A stretch of 38,334 bases of DNA from Planctomycetota bacterium (lineage in GTDB: Bacteria; Planctomycetota; Phycisphaerae; UBA1845): assembly GCA_016860685.1 (NCBI GenBank), contig BOJX01000021.1, positions 1 through 38,334 on the forward strand, in the 5' to 3' direction. The position numbers were made by a program, and so were the translations under genes. This document shows positions 8,448 to 16,386 of this stretch, piece after piece. Positions within the stretch are counted from its first letter, which is position 1. Each line of letters starts with the position of its first letter. The notes under the pieces were generated by a model. The model made no database searches. It saw only the letters and a program-made list of their open reading frames with translations, and was not told where the DNA came from.

Positions 8448-8846
8448 ATGAACACCTGTGCCGAAATGCAGAAAAGTGAGACGCATCAGCCGACGGTGGA
8501 GCGTGTGCGCTCCGGGCAGGTTTACCGGCCGCTGGTGGACATCGTTGAGCGGAAGGACGAGCTGCTGGTCATCGCAGACGTACCGGGAGCGACTCCGGAC
8601 CGCATCGAGGTGAACTTCGAGCGCGGGGAGTTGACGCTTTGCGCCGTGGTCCCGCCGCGGGAGCGTGAAGGACAGAGGGCGCTGCTGACGGAATACGGCG
8701 TGGGTGATTTCTGCCGGACTTTCTCGGTGAGCGAAGAGATCGACGCCGCGAAGATCACGGCGAGCTACGTCCACGGCGTGCTGACGCTGCACCTGCCGAA
8801 GAAGGATTCGGCCAAGCCGCGGAAGATCGCGGTGAAGTCGGCGTAA
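8448..8846 (+). CDS. Hsp20 small heat-shock protein (2 of 3), divergent short form
   Basis: 132-aa alpha-crystallin-domain protein. It lacks the RELDRLF-type N-terminal arm of its neighbours and goes from a polar start straight into the domain at about residue 25 (YRPLVDIVERKDELLVIADVP), ending in HGVLTLHLPK and a short tail with a weak I-x-V motif (KIAVKSA). The crystallin domain includes SVSEEIDAAKI, the dimer-loop region. The ATG at 8448 has AGGAGGA upstream. It starts 60 bases after the first hsp20 gene. Differences in the N-terminal arm suggest it may co-assemble with the flanking paralogues rather than form the same homo-oligomers; this is inference. Confidence 0.94.
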   Translation: MNTCAEMQKSETHQPTVERVRSGQVYRPLVDIVERKDELLVIADVPGATPDRIEVNFERGELTLCAVVPPREREGQRALLTEYGVGDFCRTFSVSEEIDAAKITASYVHGVLTLHLPKKDSAKPRKIAVKSA

Positions 8847-8935
8847 GGGTGGCGTGTTGCGGCTCGGTTTTGTACGGCGTGTGAGTTCGACAACGCCGGG
8901 CGACAGGCCCGGCGACATGAAAGGAGGTGACGCTC

Positions 8936-9415
8936 ATGAATCTGATTCCGTGGAGGAACAAGGATCCGGATCGTGCGATGCAGGCCTTGATGCCTTCGTT
9001 TGAGAACTTCAGGATCGAGATGGACCGGTTATTCTCACGGTTCTTCAGTGAACCGCTCGGGTTCGCAGGCGCCGGGCGGTGGTTGGAGTTGACGCCGCGC
9101 GTTGACCTGGCGGACACCGAGTCGGCGGTCGAGGTGAAGGTCGAGGTTCCCGGTGTGGAGCCGAAGGATATCGATATCGAGGTGGCGGACAATGTGCTCT
9201 TCATCCGCGGCCAGAAGGTCCGGGACCGCGAGGAGAAAAAGCGGAACTACTACTACGTGGAGCGGGAGCAGGGATCGTTTTCGCGGAGCATTCCGCTGCC
9301 GGCGTCGGTCAACGCCGACCAAGTCGACGCGACCTTCAAGGACGGCGTCCTGACTGTGACGTTGCCCAAGAAACCGGGATCGGTGGGTCGCAAGGTGCCG
9401 GTTCGCAATGCGTGA
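8936..9415 (+). CDS. Hsp20 small heat-shock protein (3 of 3)
   Basis: 159-aa small heat-shock protein with the longest N-terminal arm of the three (about 1-48, including FRIEMDRLFSRFF), an alpha-crystallin domain (about 50-150, with DLADTESAVEVKVEVPGV at its start and FKDGVLTVTLPKK at its end) and a basic C-terminus with the V-x-V assembly motif (KVPVRNA). The start was set at ATG 8936 because AAGGAGGTGA (8921-8930) is an almost ideal Shine-Dalgarno 5 bases before it; a GTG at 8927 lies inside that site and cannot be the start. The 89-base gap from the second hsp20 gene has no strong terminator, so one transcript is plausible. Confidence 0.95.
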   Translation: MNLIPWRNKDPDRAMQALMPSFENFRIEMDRLFSRFFSEPLGFAGAGRWLELTPRVDLADTESAVEVKVEVPGVEPKDIDIEVADNVLFIRGQKVRDREEKKRNYYYVEREQGSFSRSIPLPASVNADQVDATFKDGVLTVTLPKKPGSVGRKVPVRNA

Positions 9416-9775
9416 CCGTCTTGCAGGCCGGAGATCCGGTCCGTCGAGTCTGAGCTGCGGGTTCCGCCGCCGCAATGTCGCGGAAGTGGAGCCCGCGTTT
9501 GTTTTATCCCCTCCTGGTGCCTGTGTGTCCCAACGAACCCTGATCGCTCGGTATCCGCAGGCCTGACCGCGGATCCACGTCGCGCAATCGGGACAGGCGA
9601 CATCCGGGCGATACATATGATGTAAAAAATTCATCAGGCGAGGCTTTTCGGCAGGGCAGATTTAGGGGCGGTTGTGGTTATCGGACTAAAATGCATTCTG
9701 GGTGTCGTTGACACCGCCGGGGATGAACGCAGAATTCCCGGCTTCGCATTCAGTCAGAGGAAGGGACGGAGGGAC
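9416..9775. other. Noncoding gap after the Hsp20 cluster
   Basis: About 360 bases without a supported gene; the antisense frame over it is a shadow of the third hsp20 gene. It contains a locally AT-rich patch (TGATG, nine bases, CATCA around 9618-9637) and a TAAAAT hexamer at 9687-9692 that could be a -10 box for the small gene downstream, but no matching -35 box is present. Confidence 0.5.
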
Positions 9776-10015
9776 ATGGCAAAGATCACTCGTGCAGGGC
9801 GTCGGGAGCTGGACCGGATCGACGCAGCCTGGTCAAAAGAGCGTAACTTCACCCGCAAGAAAAAGGAGCGGTCCCGCCGGGACGCGCAGATGATGGCCGC
9901 CATCCGAGGCGGATCGTTGCCGTATCCACCGAATGTCATGTCCTGGTTAAGCCGGAAGCTGGAGAAGCGTTCGACCCGCATCACGCAGGCGGACGTGAAA
10001 TCGCTTTTGTCGTAG
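9776..10015 (+). CDS. Small basic protein of unknown function
   Basis: 79-aa protein I do not recognise. It is strongly basic, with a Lys/Arg cluster (TRKKKERSRRD, about 25-35) between two likely helices, and has neither signal peptide nor membrane segment, so it is probably cytoplasmic; nucleic-acid or ribosome binding is a guess from charge alone. The ATG at 9776 has GGAGGG upstream; the frame is open back to 9674 but without a better site. An intrinsic terminator lies 88 bases after the stop, and the preceding gap contains a -10-like box, so it looks like a self-contained single-gene unit. Confidence 0.65.
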   Translation: MAKITRAGRRELDRIDAAWSKERNFTRKKKERSRRDAQMMAAIRGGSLPYPPNVMSWLSRKLEKRSTRITQADVKSLLS

Positions 10016-10102
10016 AACCGCAGCAGTGGAAGCCCCCCGGAGTCGCGGCGCGGACGCGGACTTCGGGGGGGATCAGATCGTGTTTGATGCCGACGCCGAT
10101 GA

Positions 10103-10126
10103 GACAAGGGGTCTTGTCGGCTTTTT
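10103..10126 (+). terminator. Intrinsic terminator after the small basic protein gene
   Basis: GACAAG (10103-10108), loop GGGT, CTTGTC (10113-10118), then GGC and a TTTTT run (10122-10126). This is a typical rho-independent terminator and separates the small gene from the protease gene, whose ATG is 65 bases further on. Confidence 0.75.
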
Positions 10127-10190
10127 CTTGCGCGAGACTCGTGTCGATAGCGAGGTCCAATTCGCACGGACGCCCCGGGAGCCAACACTG

Positions 10191-13100
10191 ATGCTTTACC
10201 TGATGACCTGGATCGCGCTGTGCGTTCCGTCTGCGACGGCGTCTTCGGCTGAAGAAGCGCGGGGCGAGTCCTTCCTGATGCGCTTTGCCGATGTGGACCG
10301 GGACAAGGTGGTGTTTACCTTTGAGGGCGACCTCTGGTTGGCGTGGTCCGCGGGGGGCGACGCCTTCCGCCTGACGCGCAGCGTGGGCGAGGAGCGCTTT
10401 GCGAAGCTCTCTCCGGACGGACAAGCGATTGCTTTCACCGGAGAATACGACGGCGGAACGGACGTCTACGTCATGCCCGTAACTGGCGGATCGCCGCGGC
10501 GCCTGACGTGGCATCCGGCGGCGGACGAAGTGCTGGAGTGGTTCCCGGACGGAAAACACATCCTCTTCCGGTCGCGCCGCGAGTATCCCTTCCGGGTGGA
10601 CAGGCTTTACAAGGTATCTGTCGACGGCGGGACGGAGGAGAAGCTTCCTGTCGATCAGGCCGGGCTGACGACGATATCGCCGGACGGAAAGAGCATCGCC
10701 TACTGCCGGATCAGCCGGGAGTTCCGGACCTGGAAGCGTCATCAGGGTGGCACGGCGCAGGACATCTGGCTGGGAAGCCTTGAGGCGAAGGACTACCGCA
10801 AGATCACGGACTGGGTGGGGACGGACAGTTACCCGATGTGGTGGGGCGACGGCGTGTACTTCCTGTCGGACCGGCGCTTCGGGACGCTGAATCTCTACCG
10901 TTACGACGTTTCGACGGGAGATGTTAAGGCGCTGACGGAGTACCAGGACTACGATGTGAAGTTCCCGTCGATCGGGCACAGTCAGATCGTGTACCAGTAC
11001 GGCGAGCGTCTTCACATTCTCGACCTTCACAAGGAGGTCACCCGACCAGTTCCGATCCGCATCACGAGCGACGCGGTACCGGTCCGTGAGGAGTGGGTGG
11101 AGGCGGGTGCGCACACCGGATCGTTCGGGCTGTCGCCGGACGGATCGCGGGTTGTGATCGAGACGCGAGGCGAGATCGTGACGGCGCCGGTGAAGGAGGG
11201 TCGTCCGATCCGTCTGACCGAGGCGTCCGGGTCTCGGGAGAAGTCCGCGGCGTGGTCGCCGGACGGGAAGTGGATTGTGTTTCTCTCGGACCGCACGGGC
11301 GAGGAGGAGTTGTATCTCGCGTCGTCGGACGGGAGGGGCGAGGTCCGGCGGCTGACGCAGGACGGCGGGCGGTTCCGGATGCAGCCGGTGTGGTCGCCGA
11401 ACAGCCGACGGATCGCGTTCGCGGACAAGACGATGACGTTGAGCGTTGTGGACGTGGAAAGCGGCGTCGTGACGGCGGTGGATCGCGGCGAGGTGGATGA
11501 CGGGTGGGAGCGCTGGGGCATTCAGGATTACGTGTTCTCGCCGGACGGAGGGTGGCTTGCGTACACAAAGCTGGAGGCGAGCGGGAATGAGTCGATCTTT
11601 CTTCACGCGCTGGAGGCGGGCAAGACGCACCGCGTAACCTCGCCGAGGACGACGGATTTCAGTCCGTCGTTTTCACCGGACGGGCGGTATCTTTACTTTC
11701 TTTCTCACCGCTCGTTCTCGCCGGTGATGGATCGAATTGACCAGAACCACGCCTTCCTCGATGTGTGCAAGCCTTACCTGGTGGTGTTGAGCAGTCGTGC
11801 GGCGTCGCCTTTTGCGCCGAAAGAGGAATCCGCATCGAGCGTGGGTGAACCTGAGAACGCCTCGGACGCCCCAGCGATCGACGTCGAAAGCCTCGAGCGC
11901 CGGATCGTTGACATTCCTGGCGTTCCCGCGGGGAACTACTTCCGTCTTGAGGCGACGGCGGACGGATTCGTATGCCTGTCGCGACCGGAACCCACGTTTC
12001 TGAAGTACCAAAACGTCAATGACCGGACGACGGATCCGCATGATCTTCACGGGTATGCGCTGGCGGACCGGTCTTTCTCGAAGCTGATGACGGGCATCGA
12101 AAATTATCACCTGTCCGCCGACCGCAAGAAGCTGGTGTATCGGGCCGGCGCGACCTTCGGTGTCGTGGATGCGGGCAAGCCGGCGAGCGTGGGTGACGGG
12201 AAGATCGACTTATCCGCGGTGAAGATCCGGATCGACCGGCGGGCCGAGTTTGCGCAGATCTTCCGCGAGGCGTGGCGCGTTCAGCGGGACTGGTTCTACG
12301 ACCCCGGAATGCACGGAGAGAACTGGTCCGCCGTTGGAGAGAAGTATGCGCAATTCGTGCCGTATTGCGGCGACCGCAGCGACCTGAACTACCTGATCGG
12401 GGAGATGATCGGCGAGTTGAACGCCGGGCACACGTACATTCAGGGCGGGGCGCTGCCGGACCGCGGACCGCGCGTTGGCACGGGGCTTCTCGGGGTGGAT
12501 TTCGAGCTTCCGCCGAGCGCCGCGTATCACCGCATTCGGCGGATCCTTCCGGGCACGCCGGGTGACGCCGCGGAAGTTTCGCCCCTGGATCACCCCGGAT
12601 GTCCGGTGCGCGAGGGGCATTATCTGATCGCGGTGGACGGACGCGACCTCCGCGCAACGGACAATGTGTACGCGGCGCTGGAGAACAAGGCCGGCATGAT
12701 CGTCGAAATCACTTACAACGACCGGCCCTCGCCGGAAGGGGCGAAGACGCACCTGGTGCGGACAATCGGGTCCGAGCAGGCGATCCGGTACCGGGCGTGG
12801 GTGGAGGGTAACCGTCGCCAAGTCGAGGAACTTTCGGGCGGACGCGTCGGGTATCTGCACATTCCGGACATGATGGAGGGCGGGCTGATCGAGTTTGCGC
12901 GGGGCTTCTTTCCGCAGCACGATCGCGCGGGATTGATCATCGACGACCGGTACAACACCGGTGGGTTCGTCGGCGACATGATCATCGACCGGCTGGACCG
13001 GAAGCTGTGGGCGATGATCCAGCCGCGCGAGGGGCAGCCGGTGCGCAGTCCCGAGCGGGCGTTTCACGGGCACCTCGCGGTGCTCATCAACGACGGGACG

Positions 13101-13454
13101 GCTTCCAACGGCGAGTACTTCGCGGAGGCGATCAAGCGGGCGGGTCTGGCGACGCTGATCGGAACGCGGACGTGGGGCGGTGCGATCGGCATCGAGCCGC
13201 ATCAGGATTTCGTGGACCGCGGTCAGACGACGCCTCCGCAGTTCGCGCCGTTCGGGCTGGACGGAACGTGGCTGATCGAGGGTCACGGCGTCGAGCCGGA
13301 CCTTGTCGTGGACAACGCTCCGGCGGAGGTTCTCGCGGGGCATGACGCGCAGCTTCGTCGCGCCGTGGAGCACCTGCTGAAGCGGATCGAGGAGGAGCCG
13401 AAGCGCATTCCGGATCGCCCCGCTTACCCCGTGAAGACGAAACCGGGGACGTGA
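10191..13454 (+). CDS. Secreted tricorn-type S41 serine protease
   Basis: 1087-aa protease of the tricorn/S41 family. A signal peptide (about 1-22, MLYLMTWIALCVPSATASS) sends it out of the cytoplasm. About 35-660 holds two beta-propellers, seen as repeated S-P-D-G blade motifs, which gate substrate entry in tricorn. Then come a C1-like helical region with H747 in LNAGHTYI, a PDZ domain (about 775-870), and the S41 core with nucleophile S972 in NDGTASNGEYF and a conserved E1035 in GHGVEPD. Archaeal tricorn has Ser-His at the second site, whereas here Gly precedes His. The ATG at 10191 was chosen over an open frame starting at 10026 because the latter overlaps the terminator upstream and would bury the signal peptide. 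Likely degrades peptides in the periplasm. mtnA follows after 45 bases. Confidence 0.92.
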   Translation: MLYLMTWIALCVPSATASSAEEARGESFLMRFADVDRDKVVFTFEGDLWLAWSAGGDAFRLTRSVGEERFAKLSPDGQAIAFTGEYDGGTDVYVMPVTGGSPRRLTWHPAADEVLEWFPDGKHILFRSRREYPFRVDRLYKVSVDGGTEEKLPVDQAGLTTISPDGKSIAYCRISREFRTWKRHQGGTAQDIWLGSLEAKDYRKITDWVGTDSYPMWWGDGVYFLSDRRFGTLNLYRYDVSTGDVKALTEYQDYDVKFPSIGHSQIVYQYGERLHILDLHKEVTRPVPIRITSDAVPVREEWVEAGAHTGSFGLSPDGSRVVIETRGEIVTAPVKEGRPIRLTEASGSREKSAAWSPDGKWIVFLSDRTGEEELYLASSDGRGEVRRLTQDGGRFRMQPVWSPNSRRIAFADKTMTLSVVDVESGVVTAVDRGEVDDGWERWGIQDYVFSPDGGWLAYTKLEASGNESIFLHALEAGKTHRVTSPRTTDFSPSFSPDGRYLYFLSHRSFSPVMDRIDQNHAFLDVCKPYLVVLSSRAASPFAPKEESASSVGEPENASDAPAIDVESLERRIVDIPGVPAGNYFRLEATADGFVCLSRPEPTFLKYQNVNDRTTDPHDLHGYALADRSFSKLMTGIENYHLSADRKKLVYRAGATFGVVDAGKPASVGDGKIDLSAVKIRIDRRAEFAQIFREAWRVQRDWFYDPGMHGENWSAVGEKYAQFVPYCGDRSDLNYLIGEMIGELNAGHTYIQGGALPDRGPRVGTGLLGVDFELPPSAAYHRIRRILPGTPGDAAEVSPLDHPGCPVREGHYLIAVDGRDLRATDNVYAALENKAGMIVEITYNDRPSPEGAKTHLVRTIGSEQAIRYRAWVEGNRRQVEELSGGRVGYLHIPDMMEGGLIEFARGFFPQHDRAGLIIDDRYNTGGFVGDMIIDRLDRKLWAMIQPREGQPVRSPERAFHGHLAVLINDGTASNGEYFAEAIKRAGLATLIGTRTWGGAIGIEPHQDFVDRGQTTPPQFAPFGLDGTWLIEGHGVEPDLVVDNAPAEVLAGHDAQLRRAVEHLLKRIEEEPKRIPDRPAYPVKTKPGT

Positions 13455-13499
13455 CCGGCGTGGACCGCGTCGATCTTCGACGCAAGAGGGATCGTCGAC

Positions 13500-14552
13500 A
13501 TGAGTCGTGTGCCGCGGACAATTGAGTGGATCGGCGGGCTGGACGGTCACGTCGCGATGATTGATCAGACGCTCCTGCCGGACCGACTTGTGATGCTGCG
13601 GGTCGAGGATGTCGAGACGATGTGGGCGGATATCCGGCGGCTGGCGGTGCGCGGCGCGCCGGCGATCGGGATCGCGGCGGCGATGGGGCTGGTGCTCGGC
13701 ATACGAGGGAGCGCGGCGCGGACGCCGACGGAGCTGGTGAAGGAGGTGGATCGCGTTGCGTCGTATCTGGCGTCTTCGCGCCCGACGGCGGTCAACCTCA
13801 GGTGGGCGTTGGATCGGATGCGCCGACGGGCGGACGAAACCGCAGTCGGCGGGGTCGAGGCCGTCAAGGTCGCGTTGCTGGCGGAGGCGAAGGCGATCCG
13901 GGACGAGGACGCCGCGCTTTGCCGCGCGATCGGCGAGCACGGCGCGCGGCTGATGCCGGAGGGCGGGGGCGTGCTGACGATCTGCAACGCCGGCTCGCTG
14001 GCGACGGCGGAGTTCGGGACGGCGCTGGCGCCGATGTACGTTGCGCACGAGCGAGGCGTCCGCTTTCAGGTCTACGCCCTTGAAACTCGCCCGCTGCTTC
14101 AGGGGGCGCGCCTGACGGTCTGGGAGCTGTCGCAGGCGGGAGTGCCCTGCACTCTGCTTTGTGACTCGGCGGCTGCGAGCCTGCTGCGAAGCGGGCGCGT
14201 GCAGGTGGTGATCACGGGGGCCGACCGGATCGCCGCCAACGGCGACACCGCGAACAAGATCGGGACTTACGGACTGGCCTGCCTGGCCCGCGACCACGGC
14301 GTGCCGTTTTACGTGGCCGCTCCGCACTCGACGTTCGACCTGTCGCTGGCGGACGGGGGCGGTATCCCGATTGAGGAGCGTTCGGCGGACGAAGTCCGGG
14401 GATTCGGAGGGCAGCAGACCGCGCCGGAGGGGGTTTTCTGCCTTAACCCGGCGTTTGATGTGACTCCCGCGGGTTTAATCCGGGGGCTGGTGACGAACCG
14501 GGGGCTGATCGAACCGGTGACGACCGGGAATATCCGGTCGGCGCTCCCTTGA
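13500..14552 (+). CDS. mtnA: S-methyl-5-thioribose-1-phosphate isomerase
   Basis: 350-aa cytoplasmic enzyme converting 5-methylthioribose-1-phosphate to 5-methylthioribulose-1-phosphate in methionine salvage. Family landmarks: RGAPAIGIAAAMG (51-63), catalytic C162 in ICNAGSLAT, catalytic D242 in ITGADRIAANGDTANKIGTY, and AAPHSTFD near the C-terminus. Length matches MtnA (about 345-360). The related eIF2B-alpha and ribose-1,5-bisphosphate isomerases are alternatives but the Cys/Asp pair and length favour MtnA. ATG 13500 has AGAGGG upstream. It lies 45 bases behind the protease gene and could be co-transcribed. No mtnB, mtnP or mtnK homologue is in the window. Confidence 0.95.
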   Translation: MSRVPRTIEWIGGLDGHVAMIDQTLLPDRLVMLRVEDVETMWADIRRLAVRGAPAIGIAAAMGLVLGIRGSAARTPTELVKEVDRVASYLASSRPTAVNLRWALDRMRRRADETAVGGVEAVKVALLAEAKAIRDEDAALCRAIGEHGARLMPEGGGVLTICNAGSLATAEFGTALAPMYVAHERGVRFQVYALETRPLLQGARLTVWELSQAGVPCTLLCDSAAASLLRSGRVQVVITGADRIAANGDTANKIGTYGLACLARDHGVPFYVAAPHSTFDLSLADGGGIPIEERSADEVRGFGGQQTAPEGVFCLNPAFDVTPAGLIRGLVTNRGLIEPVTTGNIRSALP

Positions 14553-14711
14553 CGCCCACTTGGGGGGCGGGAAGAATGCGGGTGTCGGTCAGGGTACGGT
14601 TGCGCGCGAGCGTCGGTGGCGCTGACGCCGGGTGAAGTGACTTTCATGCAGGGCGCGCCGGGCTGGATCGGCGATCAGAAGGCTCATCATCAATACGTTT
14701 CGAGCCTTTGT

Positions 14712-14732
14712 CCGGGGCGAAGAAAGCCCCGG
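14712..14732 (+). other. Perfect hairpin in the leader of the first small secreted protein
   Basis: CCGGGGC (14712-14718), loop GAAGAAA, GCCCCGG (14726-14732): a perfect 7-bp stem 56 bases before the ATG at 14789. It has no T-tract, so it is not a classical terminator for mtnA; it may be a leader structure or a protective hairpin. The surrounding 236-base gap also has a 45-codon open frame (14646-14783) with a weak start site that I do not consider supported. Confidence 0.4.
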
Positions 14733-14788
14733 GTTGACGAGAAAGACAAGCCGGCGGCGGAAGGGGCGGCACACACGGAGTAATGCTG

Positions 14789-15091
14789 ATGCGGTCGAGC
14801 GTGAGACGAGCCAAGGTCGGGTGGGCGATGGTGACGCTGGGCGGGCTGGTTCTGGCCAGCAACGGCGTCGGAGCCTGTGCATCGATGGGGCTGGAGTCGG
14901 CGGCGGGGGCGGTGGATTTCTGCTTCCTTTTTGACTGCACGGACGGCATTTTCGGCGGGTTGATCGATCCTTGTGCGCCGATTTTCAGCCGGCCCTCGAC
15001 GCCGGGCTTCATCACGCAGGATCCGAACAAGAGCGGGACGTCGGAAGGACCGCTCTTCATGGACTGTCCGGATGACAACCAGCAACCGTAG
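14789..15091 (+). CDS. Small secreted cysteine-containing protein (1 of 2)
   Basis: 100-aa protein of unknown function. A basic start (MRSSVRRAK) and a hydrophobic stretch (about 11-28) form a signal peptide, possibly cleaved near VGA-C. The mature part carries several cysteines (in GACAS, DFCFLFDC, IDPCAP and MDCPDD) and is otherwise Gly/Pro/Asp rich, which suggests a disulfide-stabilised extracytoplasmic mini-protein. The ATG at 14789 is 8 bases behind GGAG; an ATG six bases earlier is too close to that site. It resembles the next gene in size, export signal and Cys/Pro pattern (xDPC and DPTC), so the two may be diverged duplicates. I know no functional family for it. Confidence 0.7.
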   Translation: MRSSVRRAKVGWAMVTLGGLVLASNGVGACASMGLESAAGAVDFCFLFDCTDGIFGGLIDPCAPIFSRPSTPGFITQDPNKSGTSEGPLFMDCPDDNQQP

Positions 15092-15181
15092 TTTCTGATT
15101 TGCGGAGCCGGATCGGCTGACTTGAGGGTTTTCGCGGAGCCGGCAGGCGTAGCCGGGTTCGCGGATCGACAAAGAACACTC

Positions 15182-15197
15182 GGGACGGTTTCGTCCC
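15182..15197 (+). other. Hairpin just before the ribosome site of the second small secreted protein
   Basis: GGGACG (15182-15187), loop GTTT, CGTCCC (15192-15197) forms a perfect stem ending three bases before GGAG (15201-15204), the Shine-Dalgarno of the gene at 15214. A second imperfect hairpin (GCGGAGCCGGC with GCCGGGTTCGC) lies about 40 bases upstream. Such placement can influence translation or mRNA stability; no function is shown. Confidence 0.4.
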
Positions 15198-15213
15198 TTC
15201 GGAGCATATTCAC

Positions 15214-15480
15214 ATGGCGCGTCGCGCATCAATGAGGCGTTCGTGGCTGGCGGGTCTGATGGTGGCGGGAGGCGGCACGGTTCTGGCGTGGAGTCCGTCC
15301 TGCGAGGGGCTTTTGACGCGGTTCAACCCGTGTTCGACGGTCCTGGGGTTCTGCGACGCCAACGACATCGACCTGCTCTTTACCGACATTCCGAATTACG
15401 AGCTGGACCCGACGTGTACGATCCCCTTCCTGGAAGGGTGCTCGGCTGGGAACATCTTCCCCAACGGGAACCGTCCGTAA
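15214..15480 (+). CDS. Small secreted cysteine-containing protein (2 of 2)
   Basis: 88-aa protein of unknown function with an N-terminal signal peptide (RRASMRRS followed by a hydrophobic WLAGLMVAGGGTVLAW). The mature part has five cysteines in the pattern SC, NPC, GFC, PTC and GC, with the stretch YELDPTCTIPFLEGC standing out as a likely conserved core. I recall similar short DPTCTIP-type secreted proteins in planctomycete genomes, always unnamed; this cannot be verified here. ATG 15214 has GGAG 9 bases upstream. The gene lies 122 bases after its probable paralogue and is closed by a long perfect hairpin 42 bases after the stop, so the two form one unit. Confidence 0.72.
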   Translation: MARRASMRRSWLAGLMVAGGGTVLAWSPSCEGLLTRFNPCSTVLGFCDANDIDLLFTDIPNYELDPTCTIPFLEGCSAGNIFPNGNRP

Positions 15481-15522
15481 CGCCGCTCGGCGCGGGATCG
15501 ATCGCACCGGCTTGACGAGTTG

Positions 15523-15556
15523 AACCGGGCGCGGCGTCAGCCGCGCCCGGTTTGCG
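15523..15556 (+). terminator. Long perfect hairpin closing the small secreted protein pair
   Basis: AACCGGGCGCGGC (15523-15535), loop GTCA, GCCGCGCCCGGTT (15540-15552): a perfect 13-bp GC-rich stem followed by a weak TTTGCGTT tail. The stem is very stable; the T-tract is short, but position (42 bases after a stop, before the next gene) supports a terminator. Confidence 0.65.
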
Positions 15557-15608
15557 TTCCTCCCGACCGCGCGATTTCCGAAGGGATCGAGTAAGCTTCG
15601 TCCGCGAG

Positions 15609-16289
15609 ATGAACGAGGGCGCATCGGTTCCGGCGACGGTTTACGTGAGAAGGCTCAAGCGCGCCGTCGATGTGGTGGGGGCGGGCCTGCTCGTGCTCGT
15701 CGGCGCCCCGCTGCTGCTGGCGTGTGCGGTTCTGATCCGGGCTACCAGCCGCGGCCCCGCGTTGTTCGTGCAGGAGCGCTCGGGGCGCGACGGTCGGACC
15801 TTCCGGCTTTTCAAGTTCCGCACGATGCGGGCCGATCGTCGTCCGGACGTGAAGGAACTCGTCCCGCTGGAGCACCCCGACATCACGCCGATCGGGCGAA
15901 TCCTGAGGCGGTTCAAGCTCGACGAACTTCCGCAGGTGTTCAACGTCCTGCTCGGCGACATGTCGATCGTCGGTCCGCGTCCGACGCTGCCGGATCAGGC
16001 CGCCCGTTACACGGCGTTTCAGCGTCAGCGCCTCCTGCTGCGCCCGGGATTGACCGGGCTTGCGCAGGTTTACAGCAGCGCCTCGCGGACGTGGAACGAG
16101 CGGATCCTGTATGATGTGGCGTATGTCCGGCGGTGCTCACTGCGGCTGGATCTGCACATTCTGCTGCGGACGCCGCTGACGATGCTGCTGGGCGAGGAGC
16201 GGACGGCTCGATCGTTCGGGGCGTCGCCCTTTGCGGCCTACGTGACGCCGCCCCCGCTGGAGGACTGTCCCGATCCGGTTCACGGTTAA
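15609..16289 (+). CDS. Bacterial sugar transferase (phosphoglycosyl transferase)
   Basis: 226-aa monotopic membrane enzyme that moves a sugar-1-phosphate from a nucleotide sugar to undecaprenyl phosphate, the first step of exopolysaccharide or glycan assembly. A hydrophobic re-entrant segment (about 22-43) precedes the conserved core: LFVQERSGRDGRTFRLFKFRTMR (52-74, with the FKFRTM signature), D105-E106 in FKLDELPQVFNVLLGDMSIVGPRP, which holds the catalytic Asp-Glu pair, and RPGLTGLAQV (145-154). Size fits the short PglC/WcaJ-C-terminal type. ATG 15609 is used because the open frame before it overlaps the preceding terminator. No glycosyltransferases or polymerases are adjacent, so the pathway is unknown; it may act as a stand-alone initiator. 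Confidence 0.9.
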   Translation: MNEGASVPATVYVRRLKRAVDVVGAGLLVLVGAPLLLACAVLIRATSRGPALFVQERSGRDGRTFRLFKFRTMRADRRPDVKELVPLEHPDITPIGRILRRFKLDELPQVFNVLLGDMSIVGPRPTLPDQAARYTAFQRQRLLLRPGLTGLAQVYSSASRTWNERILYDVAYVRRCSLRLDLHILLRTPLTMLLGEERTARSFGASPFAAYVTPPPLEDCPDPVHG

Positions 16290-16386
16290 TGAGCCGGTTT
16301 TCGGCCGGGTCTCGATCCGACCCGCTGCTTCGGCACGGGATCAAGGATAAGATCAACGTGGAACAGGGACAGGCAGGAGAGGGCCG

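Noticed and set aside
12210-14327. 705-codon minus-strand frame opposite the protease and mtnA
   Set aside because: Arg-rich shadow crossing two well-supported plus-strand genes.
14646-14783. 45-codon frame before the first small secreted protein
   Set aside because: Weak start site, contains the leader hairpin, overlaps the ribosome site of the next gene.
15552-15608. Upstream TTG start for the sugar transferase
   Set aside because: The codon lies inside the preceding terminator stem and adds Arg-rich residues unlike the family.
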